Below, piece by piece: positions 20,521 to 33,092 of a DNA stretch of 64,000 bases. The stretch covers positions 48,285,139 to 48,349,138 of the forward strand of contig OX377204.1 in the NCBI GenBank assembly GCA_947396885.1. Reading direction: 5' to 3'. Source of the DNA: Heligmosomoides polygyrus polygyrus (lineage: Eukaryota; Nematoda; Chromadorea; Rhabditida; Heligmosomidae). Each line of letters starts with the position of its first letter. Within the stretch, counting starts at the first letter, position 1. Position numbers and translations under genes: made by a program. Below the pieces are notes generated by a model that saw only the letters and a list, made by a program, of their open reading frames with translations, did no database searches and was not told the origin of the DNA.

Positions 20521-23500
20521 TACTTACTTGCGATACTTGCGACCCGTTCCTCAGCAACGATTTGTCTTGCGTGGGTCCCAACTTGTTCGCCACCTTGTTC
20601 GATCTTGAGCCAAAGTTGACCAGTGGACGAGCACCTTAATCGAGTTGATGTTAGAGGCACGGGTGTTGTTCCGATGAGCGAGCGAATCTTGCCATCGTAG
20701 AGGAGGGCGACAGAGTGGTCGTTTCTTGCTGAGTGGTTCCTAGTGTACAGTGGCAATACTCCAACGTCCGTCCTTTCGTCTCATCAAATGTCCAGCGAAA
20801 TGGTGTTTCGCTTCATCGATATGAAGAATGACATCCCGGACTCTGGACATTGCTCGGATTTGTTCATTGTGCAATTCGGAGAATCGTTGCTGGAGTAGAG
20901 AGATGCCGACCATCTTCCTTTCCAAAGCCGTTTGCACTCTTCGTAATTGATCTTCTGCTGTTTTTGTTAAGGCCCATGTTTCACAAGCGTAACATAGCGC
21001 AGGAAGAACTGTGGAGTTGAAGATATTAGCTCTCAGTTCACAGTCATTGCAGCTCCCGACTACGTTTCTCACAGAATTGTACGCCGCCCATGCCGCTTTT
21101 TTCCTTCGTGATATTTCCGGTCTGAGGGTTGTTCAACAGTCGCCCGAGGTAGATGTAATCTTCGACTTCCTGTAAAGAAGCTTCTTCAAACAGTACTGGG
21201 TCACCGCCAACGAATTCGTTCCTCATAAATTTTGTCTTCGACATATTGATCGTTAGTCCAGCCTCAGCCCCTTTGATGTGAAGTTCGTGCAGCATTCTTG
21301 ACGCCTGCTGCGTGGACTTTGTGATGAGGACAATATAATCGGCAAATCTCAGGTGGTTCAGCTGCCTCCCATCGACTTCGATGCCATAGTCGCTCCAATT
21401 ACAGCGACGGATGGTTGATACCAAACACGCTGAGAAGAGGTTGGGAGAGATGGGATCACCTTGACGCCCTTACGTCTCTTTCCACGGCCACCTCTAAGTC
21501 GCGATGAAATGGGCGAAATACAGTGATGCATCCGGTGTAGCATTTGCTCAGAATGTTTGTTTATCGTGGTTCGATCCCCTGCTCGTTAAGTGCTTCCCAA
21601 ACTTTCTGCGGTTCCACTGAATCGAACGCTTTGTGGTAATCGATAAATGTCAACACCAGAGGTTCGTGATATTCTCGAGAAGCTTCAATTAGTCGACAGC
21701 AGGTCAGTATGTGATCCAAGGTGCTGAATTTCCTTCGGAAGCCTGCCTGCTCCACCGGTTGCGCTTCTTCCAGAGATCTCCTAATGCGCGATAAGAGACA
21801 TCTGGTAAAGACTTTGTATAGCACCGGTAGGAGAGTTATTGGACGATAGTTAGAAAGGTCCTCCCTGTTGCCTTTTTTAAACAGCAGAATCGTCTTCTAT
21901 CTTTTCCATGCAGACGGTATTTCACATTGCGTCACATAGTGGGAAAAGCGCTGCGCTAAGGCGTCGAACATCTTATGACCACAAGCCTGCAGAATGTCCA
22001 CAGTGATTCCATCGGCGCCTGGGAATTTACCTTTGGACATCGTATCAATCGCATGACGCACTTTAGATGGCAGGAACGTCGGAACATTGTCGCCAAGAGG
22101 TAGACGTGCAGCGGTGGAGTGGCGTCTTGTCTTGAAAAAGTTCGTGTAAAAGTCCGCCATTATAGATTCCATTTCTGGCCTAGATGATGAACGCGTTCCG
22201 TCCGGAGCCTTTAAGCAGGGAATCACATGACGATATTCTGCAAGATCACGTTTTGTTTTCTTCAGACTCCGTTTGTTGGCTACTGTGTCCAATAGTCGCT
22301 GACGTGAGAAACTCCTGTGATCCTCCGTAAGCTTTTGTCTGCACAGCCTGCACAATATAGTGCACTCAACGTGATTTCGCTGACGGTCCATCAGTCTTCA
22401 CTGTGCAAGGAGACGTCGCGTGATATCGGGGATTCGGCGAGAGCTGTGGGCAATCGTCGTTACTGCGTTTATCAGTCGAGTATAGTCTTCATTGATGCCG
22501 CCCGACATTTCTAGCTTTGCACTTTCCACCATTGCGTGAATCGCCTCTGTTTTCAAAACCGTTGCCTTGGGAATCCTCGATCGTATCCGTAAAGGGCGTA
22601 TATGAGACCGGTCCGCGTGAAGTCGAGCTCGTAATAGACGGTGATCGCTACCCGTATTGAAGGATGGGATGACCCCGACATCCGTCAGGGCCCTTCTGCT
22701 GCACAAGATGTGATCCAGCTCGTGCAGATGCTCTCCGTTCGGAGATGAGTGTGTCCATCTTTTCAATGGCGACTTAAAGAATTGGCTGTTGCCGTGATAC
22801 AGATGAAGTACTTCGCAAAAGTTTGCCAGCTTCTCACCATATTCTCACCATACCCTCTGCACTATTAGGCCCGATAAAACGCTCACCAGCTCTACGAGGT
22901 CCAATACGTGCATTGAAGTCTCCAGCTACAACTACATAGCTGCTCTTCTGTGCTCTAACCAGATCTCCTAGCTCTTCATAGAAATCGTCATGGAGTTCCT
23001 CGTTGCTGTTGGCCGTCGGGGCGTATACTTGAATTACGGAGACATCGACGTTCCTTGCCAGAGCTGCAGTGAGTACGCCGAGTCAATGGCCATAGAAAGT
23101 GACACTAGTTACGTTCTTCGCAAAATCGGGTGCCACAATGAAGCCGACTCCTCCTGATGTTGTTTCTGCTCTACGCGCTCCGAGGAATACAGCAGTTCCA
23201 TCGTTCCACATGCATGATAGAGGATCCTTACGTTTCGTTTCGCTCAGTCCAATTACATGGTACGAAATCCGTTTTGTCTCTTCGATTAAGGCCGATAACT
23301 GAGCGGCCGTGTTGATGCTACGACAGTTGTGTGTGCAAACAATCAAATGGCTCGCTCTTCTCCGCTTCCGATGGTAGCCTACGACCCTGAGATTTCTTCG
23401 CCTTTGGCTGTTTGCTGATCCATACTGGGCAGTGACAGCCTGCAGGTGACTAAGGCAGGAGAACCTTATTGTAGCACAACCAAGTTATTGTAGCATAATT

Positions 23501-23690
23501 CGTCCCACAGGATAGCCTTGCTGGGGCGTTTCTGTTGCTCAAGGAGAGCGCCTACTCACCATGAGCTTGGGCACTTTGGGTTCTTTAGCCACGGAAACTG
23601 GTCAGAGGCTTGGCAAGCCTTATCCTTGCGATATCCCGGCTTCCGCTTCAAGCTGGTACACCACGGCAAGGTAGAACCCAAGTACCAGTA
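20521..23690 (-). mobile_element. RTE-1-like LINE, nearly full length, inactive
   Basis: On the minus strand the apurinic endonuclease starts near 23346 (NCRSINTAAQLSALIEE; YHVIGLSETKRK; GGVGFIVAPDFAKN). A linker follows (ELDHILCSRRALTDVGV), then RT (GKFPGADGITVDILQACG near 22040; LTFIDYHKAFDSVE near 21640; LRFADYIVLI near 21330) and a C-terminal region to about 20530. The last catalytic Asp of the RT FADD box reads Tyr, and several frameshifts are present. A (AAGT)-type tail at 20520-20532 marks the 3' end. Organisation and motifs resemble C. elegans RTE-1. It is inserted in FB3. Confidence 0.92.
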
Positions 23691-24342
23691 TAGTACAATC
23701 TCTATTGACGTATATCAGGATTAAATGTGAGGCATGCTTATAGGCTAAATTCGCACGAGCGTTCCAATTAGACAGACGAGGGATCTTTTAACAGAAGTTT
23801 GAAGCGTTAGTTTCAACATGACATACCTTTTACATCTCGTAACTGATTTTCTATGGAAATGCACACACCATATATACCGAGACTAAGACTGGATATGTGG
23901 TTCGTCAAATCTAATGTTCACCGGGAATTTTACCACACAATACTTCAAATTGCTCGTTCAGACGTTTGTGGCTTCTGGCGGTAATTTGACCTCGCATCCC
24001 ACAGGCGGTATACCTCCATGCATAGCCAATGTCACCTCCACCAATTAATGAGTTAGCAACCACTCATTAAATGCTTTGAGAAAACTACAATACTTCAGTG
24101 TTCTTAGGAGGTCTCCCGACCATCAAATCAAACTTGGGCAATTTCAAACTGTGAACATCCTCTACGCATGTCGTCTTCAAAAAGTTTGAGCACTTGGGGT
24201 TCTCTTACAAGGTATCTCGTCTATCTAATTGTATTCCTCGCGCAATTTCAGCCTGGAAGCATGCCTCGCAATTAATTCTGATATAAATAAAAACTGACAG
24301 TTTTTATTTATATCAGATATATTCTGATATAAATAAAAACTG

Positions 24343-24631
24343 GGCGCGTGTAGCGCAGTCGGAGGAGGCCCGACTGTCGCGTGCACCCGATACCAGGTTC
24401 CTGGTATCGGGTTTCCCGCCCAGGCCAACCAAGCCTTCCATCCCTCCGGGGTCGGTGAATTCGTACCAAACTTGTCTGGGAAGGATAGAGCGCTGACTTG
24501 TTCATCGGCTGGCCACCGCAAGTCATTGTATGGCCAAATACGCATTCATGTCGCCTCCACGACATCCCGTAGAAGTAGAATGAGCTGGCGCATCCCAGAA
24601 GGGATTGAGTAACGCCGTCCTTTATCCTTTC
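24343..24631 (+). mobile_element. tRNA-derived SINE, copy 2, with ~14-bp target duplication
   Basis: It starts GGCGCGTGTAGCGCAGTCGG and has the shared CACCGCAAGTCATTG body and a TCCTTTATCCTTTCC tail. ATAAATAAAAACTG before it and ATAAATAAAACCTG after it form an imperfect target duplication in FB3. The head carries the pol III A-box-like TAGCGCAGTCGG. Confidence 0.9.
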
Positions 24632-25199
24632 CTATAAATAAAACCTGATATTTAACGAAAAAAGCGTCTAAAAAGTCGCTTTAAACGTTATTTAGACAGG
24701 GTAATTTCTGGCTCATTCGATAGAGATCGAAGTTCTAATATAGGAGATGGTAGAGTTCACATCAGTAGCCTAGAAGCATGCCTCGTAGTTAAATCTGATA
24801 TAAATAAAAGCTGATATTTAACGAAAGTTAAACAGCGCCTGAAAATAATTGTTGTAAGGGATATTGAGGCAAGATTCTTTTCTGGCTCATTCGATAGAGC
24901 TCGAAATACTAATCTAGGAGATGGTAGGGATCAGATCAATCCCAATCTCTGGACTGTCAATTCAAGCCGTCTGGACCTCCTATCCCTCTATCGATTGTAA
25001 TCACACCAAATCTGGTCGACCTGTGGGCTCCCGTGGTTGGCTGAGTCACCACTGAGGGCTGTCTGTTTGAATGCGGAAGCGGCTGTCACGGCACGAGTTG
25101 ACGCTAATTGTCTCCGCAGGCACTGTCCCGAGTCTTTGCCCACGCCGCTTTCAGGCAGAACGTCCCCCTCCCTTTCACTTGGGAGCGAGATTCTTATTA

Positions 25200-26000
25200 C
25201 ATTGATGGATCCAGAATTAATAGTACGGACGAGGTTAATGACCGAGATTCCTAATTACGAGAAATCATTGTTTTGATAAACACTGTGAAATTGTTGCCAA
25301 CAGGGCGACAGCGGTAGTTTCCAGAGCTCTATCTGCAAAGGATTCCACAGTCTTAATCGCAGCATACAAATCGTACGTTAGAACGATTCTTGAATACGGG
25401 ACTCCGTTTTCTCCCCTCACAAACGTTCCACGATTGGTAGACTGGAAAAGTTCAGAACAATTTTACCAGGAATAGACAGGTTTGATTAGATTAGACATGT
25501 GGGTTGTTTATGACCACATTCCCTCCAGCGCGTAGAGAAATGTCAACTTCAATTATTTCCAGTAGCTGTGGTATCAAACTAGAGGATTTCTTTTCAGTTG
25601 GAGCGTCCACCACGAGGGGAGTGGCCAAGAAACTCCACATAAGTCCTGCCAGAACCAATTGCCGTCGTTTTTTTGCCAATAGAACGTTGCCGCTGTTGAA
25701 ACTTACCAAAAGCAAACCGAAAGTTTTTAGCTACGGTATATTACAAAAACATATCCTCAATAGCATCGCTCCTTGATGTCCTACCTCGTTTACTCTGGTA
25801 TGGTCAACCATGCTCCTTAGTTACATGGCCTTCCTTTCCGGATTCCCTCACTTCGCTTTATTTCATTTTTTTCTAACGTTTGTTTTGTTCTTTTTTATTT
25901 TGTATTTCTCTTAGTAATTCAATAGTTGTTCAGTTGCTGCTTTATTGTTCAGTGGGTGTTCGTTTTATTGGTTGGGAACAGCATTGGTCTCTCACAACAC
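25200..26000 (+). pseudogene. CR1-type LINE 3' fragment (copy 4)
   Basis: A frame-broken translation shows the C-terminal part of CR1 ORF2 (YKSYVRTILEYGTPFSP near 25375; GVAKKLHISPARTN near 25620; SYGILQKHILNSIAP near 25730). It is 5' truncated, joining FB3 at about 25180. 3' UTR-like AT-rich sequence runs to the (TATCA)n tract. Confidence 0.8.
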
Positions 26001-26023
26001 ATAGTAAATGCTTATGTGATAAA

Positions 26024-26047
26024 TATCATATCATATCATATCATGTC
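26024..26047 (+). repeat. (TATCA)n microsatellite
   Basis: Four to five TATCA units immediately follow the CR1 copy 4 3' region and probably represent its tail. Confidence 0.8.
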
Positions 26048-26049
26048 AT

Positions 26050-27240
26050 AACCTTGCTATAATTCCAGCTATGAGTGCAAACTCCAGAAGCACGGCGTAA
26101 TGCGAATGTTTCGCGCTTTGAAGTAGCTCCACTGCACCGTAAACGAGGTAGATGGTGCTCGAAAATTGTCGCAGCGGTGGCTCTTCTTTTGTAGTTTGGT
26201 CATACCTTCCCTATATTGATATTGTCAATTATATCTCATCAGTTAATAACACAACAAGGAACTGTTCCTATTTAGTTTATTATTCATACATTTATTACGT
26301 CCGAAGACGTGCTCCTCGGAAAAGTTAATAAATAGAGCTTTAATTTCATGAAAGAAAGAAAAAGAAGAGAAGAAACACTTTAACTGGATAATAAAGACTA
26401 ATCCAATATAAGCAATCATACATAAAACAGAATCCAATTAAACCAAATGGAACTCAAACAATAGCCTACGACAAAAACATTATAGGGACAGCAAATCAAA
26501 AGACGGTTTTGAAACAACATCTCATTATATACCAATCCATTGTCTTTGAATTGACCACCGTAATACTAGTCGTCATACAAAAAATTACAATTTAAGAATA
26601 ATAACATATTTGTTCGCTAAAAAAAGAAAAGCTGTTAGTTGACGACCTCAAGAAGGTCACCGGGGATATACTGCCGAAACGGGGAACTATATGCAGTTAA
26701 CCAAGTCACCAGAAAGCTAAAATCATACCATGCCGAGTCATAGAAAAATGAAATCCAGAAAATCCTCAGCACGCATCCCCGGTCGGGCTCCGTGTTTCAG
26801 AAGCCTCATTATACTGGTACGCACCGCGGGGACGGCCCAGGAATAGATTGATTTTTCTCCATGCGCAGTGACATATGGGTACTGGATTGGACAAAACATT
26901 TGTATGACAAGGCACGAGGTGGCGACTGGAGAACTGATTGAGAAAGGTTGTATGTTAACTGCAGAAAAAAAGTGAAACCGAACATAATTTTTTTGAAGAA
27001 TTGTGATTAGGAAAAATATCCCATCTTTTTATTGAATTACTTCTTTTTACAATTTTGGTAGAAAAAAGATGCTGTTCGAAAGCCCCTTCAAAGCTGGCAA
27101 CAAAGAAAAGAAAAATAAACAAAGATCGAAATACGCAGGCTAGCGGGGAAGAAGAGAACAGAGATAAAAACAATCATTGTGACACTAGGCAGTGGTAGAG
27201 GCTGACCGAGGAATTCATCGTTCAATCAATGTATGACTCT
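26050..27240. other. Unassigned AT-rich region
   Basis: Short frames only, with no recognised domain. 26640-26930 is less AT-rich (CACGCATCCCCGGTCGGGC) but matches nothing I recognise. Confidence 0.5.
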
Positions 27241-27244
27241 CCTT

Positions 27245-29947
27245 GGGACAAAGATTCAGCGGTTCACTAGAAAAAGTATGTTAAAAGCAATTCTCATTAA
27301 GATTGAAACCACCCGTTGGGCAAGGGCAACCAACCTGCGCCCGAACCCTGAGCCCGATTGGTCTAAGAAGACGACAATGGGTAAGAGGCGAAACCACCTA
27401 GAGCACCTGTAGAAAACAATATTAAACAGCCTCTCCCTAGCGCGCTGGATTTTACGGTAAAAAATGCTGAAACTATTTTGCTTTGAGCTAACCGGCCGAA
27501 AAACACAGTACTTACTCGCTGAAAGGTTCACCTCATTCCTTATAATTCGAAAGCAAAAGACCAAATCAGATATTATCCTTCGGACTTAAAGTGGCAAAGC
27601 TTAAAAAGCCCCAGGCGATTTTCATAGCTAGGAAGGAGACGATCCGTGGGATTCGAACAACGGTACCATAAAAGCCTTGAAAAATGCTTCTGTACCTTCT
27701 TGATTTTGAGCACATACTTTTTTGTTCTGGGACTCCATAACGGCGAGCAATCTTCTTAGTAAGGCAATACGTACGACTTGTAAAAGCGAATCAATATTGC
27801 CACATCGGAACATTTAACATTCCGATAAATCAGGAAAAGTGCTCAGAACGATTTCCGGGCAATGTCATCTATGTGAGCTCTGAATTCAAGCGTCAGTTCA
27901 AAGAAAACTCCCAAATCCTTAACAGTACGACAACTGGACAAAGGCGTACCACCAACCTCGTATTCCATTGCCTCTAATGTTCCAACATGCATCACCTGAC
28001 ATTTGTTCGAACTGAAGGGAACTTCCCATTCAGATGCCCATGGAACCATTTTATCAATAGCACTTTTCAACGCTTGCCTCACTTAATTACTCGAGGAATA
28101 CGATCCGTAAACTTTTATATCGTCAGCATAGGCTTGAACTCTAACAAAAGGCGAAGTTTTAAGTAACAGCAGAAGATCGCTAGTGTAGAGGATGAAGAGT
28201 AACAATGACAAGACACCTTCTTGAGGGACACCACTTGTACAACGGTAAACACTAGAGAAACTACCATTTATTATAACAGTGAAAGTACGGTCCTGAAGAC
28301 AAGATACTAGCCACTGCAACAACTTGCCACAAATACCAGCTTGCTGAGGCTTGATAACAAGTTTTGAGTGGCACACCTTAACAAAAGCCTCTGAGAAATC
28401 GAAATATATAACATCCAAAGAACCACCATCATAATCAATTCTGCAACAGTCATAGTAAAGGCTAATCAGATAAGTTAACGTGGAGGCTCCCTACATAAAA
28501 CCGTGCTGCTTCGGAGCAATGATCGAGCGCTCTCTCAAAAAAGAGAGAATCTTCGCACTCACAATTTTTTCCATAACCTTAACAGGTGTTGGAGTGAGGC
28601 TAATAAGCCTAAAGTCAGTCACACGCAGCTTCCGGAAGTTTTCGGTAAAGCGGTAACAATAGCCTGCTTCATAAATAAGGCACTTCACCATAGAAGAAGG
28701 ACATATTAAAAATGTGTGCAAGAGGTTTCGAAAGTGCAGCGCGACACTTCTTGAAAATTATTTGTGGAATACCGTCATATGGTACAGAACAAGATGGCTT
28801 GAATTCACCCAAAATGCGAAAAATGTCCTCCGGATGGAAGTAAAAAGTTGGATCAACTTCGGGCAAGGGACAGTTGTTTTCAGCGTTTATTTAGTTACTA
28901 CCCCCTAAGGAGATGTCTTTTCCTGTGGAAAAGACACTAGCAAAGTACTCAGCAGTGCAGCAAGCTTTCTCTTTGTCAGATAAAATAGGGTTTGATGTCA
29001 GGGTCTACTAGTAGTGGAATAGAGCCATTAATCTTCATCTTCTATGAACGTATTGATACAGCCGACGAGCAGATCTCTGTCCGAAAGGCGTCGGTCGTAG
29101 TTATCCAAAAATTTAACTAAATGGTAGTTTATATCTGCACAAACCTTCTTGTAGAGGGGATTGCTGAGAGCATCCAGGGTTTCATGGAACAACCGCTCTT
29201 TCTGACAAAGAAAGTTGTGGATATGCTTGGGATAATTAGCATGATTTACTCTCGGTACTTTGAAAGGGACGAACAAGGCTAGAGCCGAATAGAGAACTTT
29301 GAAAAACCGCTCATACAACTCAGAGACGGAACTATACTTGTCGAAGACTGACCACCAAACAATCGAACTCAAATGTTGGCTAAGCAAGACGAAATCGACA
29401 TTGGCAAAATCTGACCTTGAACAAATGAACGAGCTACAGCTCTCAACGAGCAAGTCAAATTCAACTACTGAATGCTCCGAAGAAGCGCGCGGCGCATGCA
29501 CGAAAACATAGGAAATGTTATTGGACAATGACAGAATTATATCAAGGACATTATCGCCATGCGTCGAGTCGTTTACTAATTGACGAAAACCTGCGCATTC
29601 AAAAAAAAAATCAAAAAATTTGGAGGACAGAGCATTCAACGTCTGACGTTTGGTCCAATTGATCTGGAGGTTCAAATCACCCATGATTATTGTATCCTTA
29701 TAACTGGATGAAAGATCTTTGAGAAGTTCAATCAACAAGTTATCATTGTGGTGGGAAGAGTTGGGAGGTCTATATACTACTAGACGAGTAAACGAGTTTA
29801 ACGAGGGGAGAATAATGTCGACACAAAGCACCTCATTAATGCCTGATCGGTCCAGTTTGACTTCCCTCACACAAAGGTCTGACTTCGCTAGACAAAAGAC
29901 CCCACCACCTCTCCCACTACTCGTGACACTCCGGAAAATATTTTAAA
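27245..29947 (-). pseudogene. CR1-type LINE, copy 5 (endonuclease and reverse transcriptase)
   Basis: On the minus strand a 280-residue open frame (29870-29028) carries most of the endonuclease and linker (GDLNLQINWTK; ASSEHSVVEFDL). RT follows with stops and shifts (FKPSCSVPYDGIPQIIF near 28800; ISLTPTPVKVMEKIV near 28590; GVPQEGVLSLLLF near 28215; AYADDIKVYG near 28120). The C-terminus lies at 27564-27256. It is 5' truncated within the endonuclease at its junction with RTE sequence near 29947. Confidence 0.92.
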
Positions 29948-29949
29948 AA

Positions 29950-30813
29950 AATATCCACTGTAGAGTTTCCTCCAAATAATCGCGCCATCGCTTCAATGCA
30001 TTCTTGCGTCCATAAGGAGATGGCCGTCCTCATTTTTGATGAAAAACTACTAGATATCCTCGGTCTGCCGATGTCGATTCTTAGCAAGTCGATAAAGATA
30101 TCGCTCACCATCGTATGACTCAAGCTTCTCGTTGTCATCTCCATAATGAGTGCCTTTTGCAACAGCCACAGCCTTCTTTGCAGCTTTCTTCGCTTCTTGT
30201 TACTTCTGCCAGTTATCGAATGTCTTTTCGCCGAGAAACACGTGATAGAGCGACTTCTTCTCTCGCACTTTTGCTTTCACGTCGTCTGTCCACAGCCATG
30301 CCTGCTTGTCGACCTTCCGTCGCCCAGGCTTCGTAATGCCGAGTTCCGACTGTGCAGCTTGACGAATCGCGTCGGTCGTTTTCTTCCAAGTTTCGTCGAC
30401 AGTCGTGACTGTCGGTAACCGCACGCGAGAAATCACAGCTGCTTCCTTCTCTCTCATTCGCCACCACTTGATTCTTGCAGCACCGCATCGCTCGACCTGC
30501 TTCAGTCTCGGAGGGACAATCTTTAGAGTGCAGATCAGCGGTCGATGCTGTGGGGCGACCGTCTCATGCGTCACGACCTTCGCGTCTGTGATAATATTTC
30601 GGTCGCGATCCTTCACAAGCACATAGTCTATCTGAGACTTGGAGCTCCCACTATGAGGTGAGGTGGGAGTCGCGTTTTCGGAAAACGGTGTTCACAAAGG
30701 TGAGGCTATGCGATTCCGCATACTCAAGAATACGCTCACTATCGGCGTTACGAGACCCGCATCCGAAACCATCATGACAGTTGTACCCTTCTTTCGTCGC
30801 GCCCACGTGCCCA
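29950..30813 (-). pseudogene. RTE-type LINE (CFDP2-like endonuclease), split by a MITE
   Basis: Minus-strand frames include GCGSRNADSERILEYAESHS (about 30760-30700), DYVLVKDRDRNIITDAKVV, and the linker TWKKTTDAIRQAAQSELG through KSLYHVFLGEKTFDNWQK (about 30200). More distal RT-side residues continue to 29950. This is the same family as 8890-10025, 34826-35930 and 61900-63830. The endonuclease is interrupted at its AGDLNGH motif by the element at 30817-31152. Confidence 0.88.
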
Positions 30814-30816
30814 TTA

Positions 30817-31152
30817 GGCCAAGGGCATACTTCCATCGCCGCGATGCCATCGCAACGCTCAGTCCGTGGCCATTCCGCCGCACGCGGTCGAATAGTCAAA
30901 GGAAACTTCGCCGCGGCCGCCGTAACAGTGGCGGTCGGTATGCGCGATGGCTTCCCGCGCCCATCGCGGGCATGGCATACTTTTTCGCGCCGCGCGCGGT
31001 GTTTAGCGTTGGTCCAGGACGGATCGCGGTCACGCTCCCTTGCAGAGCGATGGGAGATGCGACGAGCACAAAGAAGTTCAAATTCCTTCGCGTCGCCCTG
31101 CAAAACTCATCGCCGCGATTCCATCGCGGCGACGGGAAGTATGCACGAGGCC
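30817..31152. mobile_element. GC-rich MITE with TTA duplication (Harbinger-like), 336 bp
   Basis: TTA is present at 30814-30816 and 31153-31155. The element ends are GGCCAAGGGCATACTTCC and, inverted, GGCCTCGTGCATACTTCC, each followed by CGTCGCCGCGATGG-type sequence. The 3-bp TWA duplication points to PIF/Harbinger mobilisation. It interrupts the RTE endonuclease. Confidence 0.85.
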
Positions 31153-31155
31153 TTA

Positions 31156-31450
31156 AGCCCCTTTCATACTCGTGGCGGCGGCGGCGGCGGCGGCGGCCCA
31201 ATGGTTTAGCATAGGAAGACGGCGGCGATGACGTGCCCGAGCGGCGGCCACGGCGATGGAGGGGTTTTCATACCTGCAGCGGCGACATCGCCGCGGCCAC
31301 GCCCCGCCACGCCCCTGGCGGCGCCGCCGCCGGGGCCGCTGCCCGAGATGGCTGGGGCCATTTCGGGCGGCCACGAGGGGCAGCGAGAGCGGCGGCACAT
31401 CGAGACGTGGAGTGTGCTGCCCTGTGTGCGCGCTGCGGACAACGCTCAAC
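31156..31450. other. GC-rich block, probably a second MITE of the same group
   Basis: It starts with CCCTTTCATACTCG followed by (GGC)n. A second TTTCATACCTGCAG word at about 31266 starts another GC-rich stretch to about 31450. The CTTTCATACTC terminus matches the end of the insert at 34825. Long open frames here on both strands are a by-product of GC content. A genuine GC-rich exon upstream of the 31.5-kb repeats is not excluded. Confidence 0.5.
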
Positions 31451-31483
31451 CTCCACGTCAGGCAAGGGAATCGTCATCAAAAG

Positions 31484-31974
31484 TCATCTTCCTCTCCTCA
31501 CCGAGGACGACAAGGCCGAATGTGCCAAACAAGGGCCACGACTGTCAGGTAGGTGGAGTTTTAAGGTTCATTTTTAAACGAAATGTGTTGTGTTCGTTAA
31601 GTTCCTACGTTGTTTCTTGTGTTAATGTGTATATTGACTTTTTATTCTTCCACTTTGCATTGCCTATTTTGTTGTTACGAGTATTATCTTATTTTCCAGC
31701 TCCCCTCGTCACCCGTAAAGGACGACAAGGCCGAATGTGCCAAACTTTGGACTACGACTGTCAGGTAGGTGGAGTTTTAAGGTTCATTTTTAAATGAAAT
31801 GTGTTCGTTAAGTTCCTACGTTGTTTCTTGTGTTAATGTGTATATTGACTTTTTATTCTTCCACTTTGCATTGCCTATTTTGTTGTTACGAGTATTATCT
31901 TATTTTCCAGCTCCCCTCGTCACCCGTAAAGGACGACAAGGCCGAATGTGCCAAACAAGGGCCACGACTGTCAG
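31484..31974 (+). repeat. Three tandem exon-like units with intact splice signals
   Basis: Blocks ending at 31548, 31764 and 31974 share GACGACAAGGCCGAATGTGC and end CTGTCAG before GTAGGTGG. Blocks 2 and 3 begin after TTATTTTCCAG (31700 and 31911). The intervening 146-151 bases are nearly identical introns-in-form (GTAGGTGGAGTTTTAA ... TTTTCCAG). Block lengths are 65 and 64 bases, so inclusion of both would shift frame. The first block runs into upstream GC-rich sequence without the same acceptor. If coding, the peptide contains DDKAECAKQGPRLS, a family I do not recognise. Confidence 0.8.
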
Positions 31975-32880
31975 GTAGGTGGAGTTTTAATGTCTTCAAG
32001 GGTCTCATTAGCTCTTTTAAACTATTTTTACTTGAAACTGAACACCTCTCAAGCCAAAATGGACACTTCTCGCAAAAAATTGTTCGAAAAACGTCCAATT
32101 GGGTCTTAAAAGCGTCCAATTGTCTGAGAAGTGTCCAACTAGATCCAAAACTATTCTTTTGGTCGACGTAAGAAAGCGTACGTTTTACTGATGTATTTTT
32201 TGTGTCCCGAACAATGTCGCATCATTTGTCGCTTTAGTGAAGAGTGTATAAGCCCCTCATATTCTATTAATTTGCTGCCCATTGAGACTTGATGGACGGA
32301 GTTTTTAGGATCTGTCACGAAAAGAGGCTGTGGCCCACACCAAGATGGATTCATCCAATTATCCGGTCGCCGGCTATCCGAGCTGCGACATATGCCCTCA
32401 CTGAAAGCCCGGTAGTCAATGTAGGTGGGTGTTTTTAGTGTGTTTGGTTTTTTGGTGTTCAGTTTAATTTTAGTTTAGTTTGTTTTTAGTGTATTTTAGT
32501 TAGTTTTTATCGAATAGGTGCCAGACTTCTCTGAAAAGATTAAACAATGACTTGTTATTAGGTCAGATATCCATTCACCACAGGCCACATACCCATTCAA
32601 ATTGCTCCCGCGTCATCCCACAAAAATAAGATGCGTGGTAAGATTCAAGTCTTATAGAAGGACACGGATGCAATTTGAATGCATATGTGGCTTATTTTAA
32701 AATGAGCTATGATAACGGAACTGAATGAATTTGTCTTTCATCTTTCCCAGACAAGCGTGGTTCAAACTAGCACTTCCCTGCATGTATGGAAGAATTGGTC
32801 GTGGTCGCTTAGCAAAACTTCGCCTCCTCCGTGATACACATTCGGAATGTGTACGCGATGACCGTTTTTTTTCACAGAAG
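31975..32880. other. Unassigned, with GTCCAATT-type inverted words
   Basis: 32050-32145 contains repeated GTCCAATTG/GACACTTCT words, also found near 36040-36090, suggesting a small repeat family. Nothing else is recognisable up to the AC tract. Confidence 0.4.
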
Positions 32881-32881
32881 G

Positions 32882-32882
<1 letters not shown>

Positions 32883-32959
<77 letters not shown>
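32883..32959. repeat. (CA)n microsatellite, ~38 units
   Basis: An uninterrupted CACACA tract lies just upstream of the histone pair. It is expected to be length-variable. Confidence 0.98.
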
Positions 32960-32960
<1 letters not shown>

Positions 32961-33045
32961 GAACAACATGCGAGCAAATATAACAATCCTTTTATTCAAG
33001 CAATACAGACACACGAGCTAGTCGATTCGTGTAGCACATATGTGT

Positions 33046-33061
33046 GGCCCTAAAGAGGGCC
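33046..33061 (-). terminator. Histone 3' stem-loop of H2B
   Basis: On the minus strand it reads GGCCCTCTTTAGGGCC: a 6-bp stem with a 4-base loop, 31 bases past the H2B stop. This is the metazoan replication-dependent histone mRNA 3' processing element, and it is identical to the one after H2A. Confidence 0.95.
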
Positions 33062-33092
33062 GTTGGGGATGATGGCGTGCGTCGTGTGCAAT

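Larger units (their letters stand above)
20220..25172. mobile_element. Foldback element FB3, left end lost, containing RTE and SINE insertions
   Basis: FB sequence occurs at 20220-20520 (left arm from the GAATTTCGAGCTCTATCGAA word), 23691-24342 (arm end plus the ~430-bp spacer) and 24632-25172 (right arm to the GCTTTCAGGCAGAACGTCC terminus). An RTE LINE fills 20521-23690 and a SINE fills 24343-24631. Without those insertions the pieces align in order with FB1, so this is one FB copy lacking its outer left ~250 bp. Confidence 0.8.

Noticed and set aside
30781..31577. Several long frames on both strands with Ala/Arg/Pro-rich translations
   Set aside because: Stop-poor because of GC content inside MITEs. 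No domain.
32725..33021. Frames through the CA tract (His-Thr or Val-Cys repeats)
   Set aside because: Microsatellite translation.
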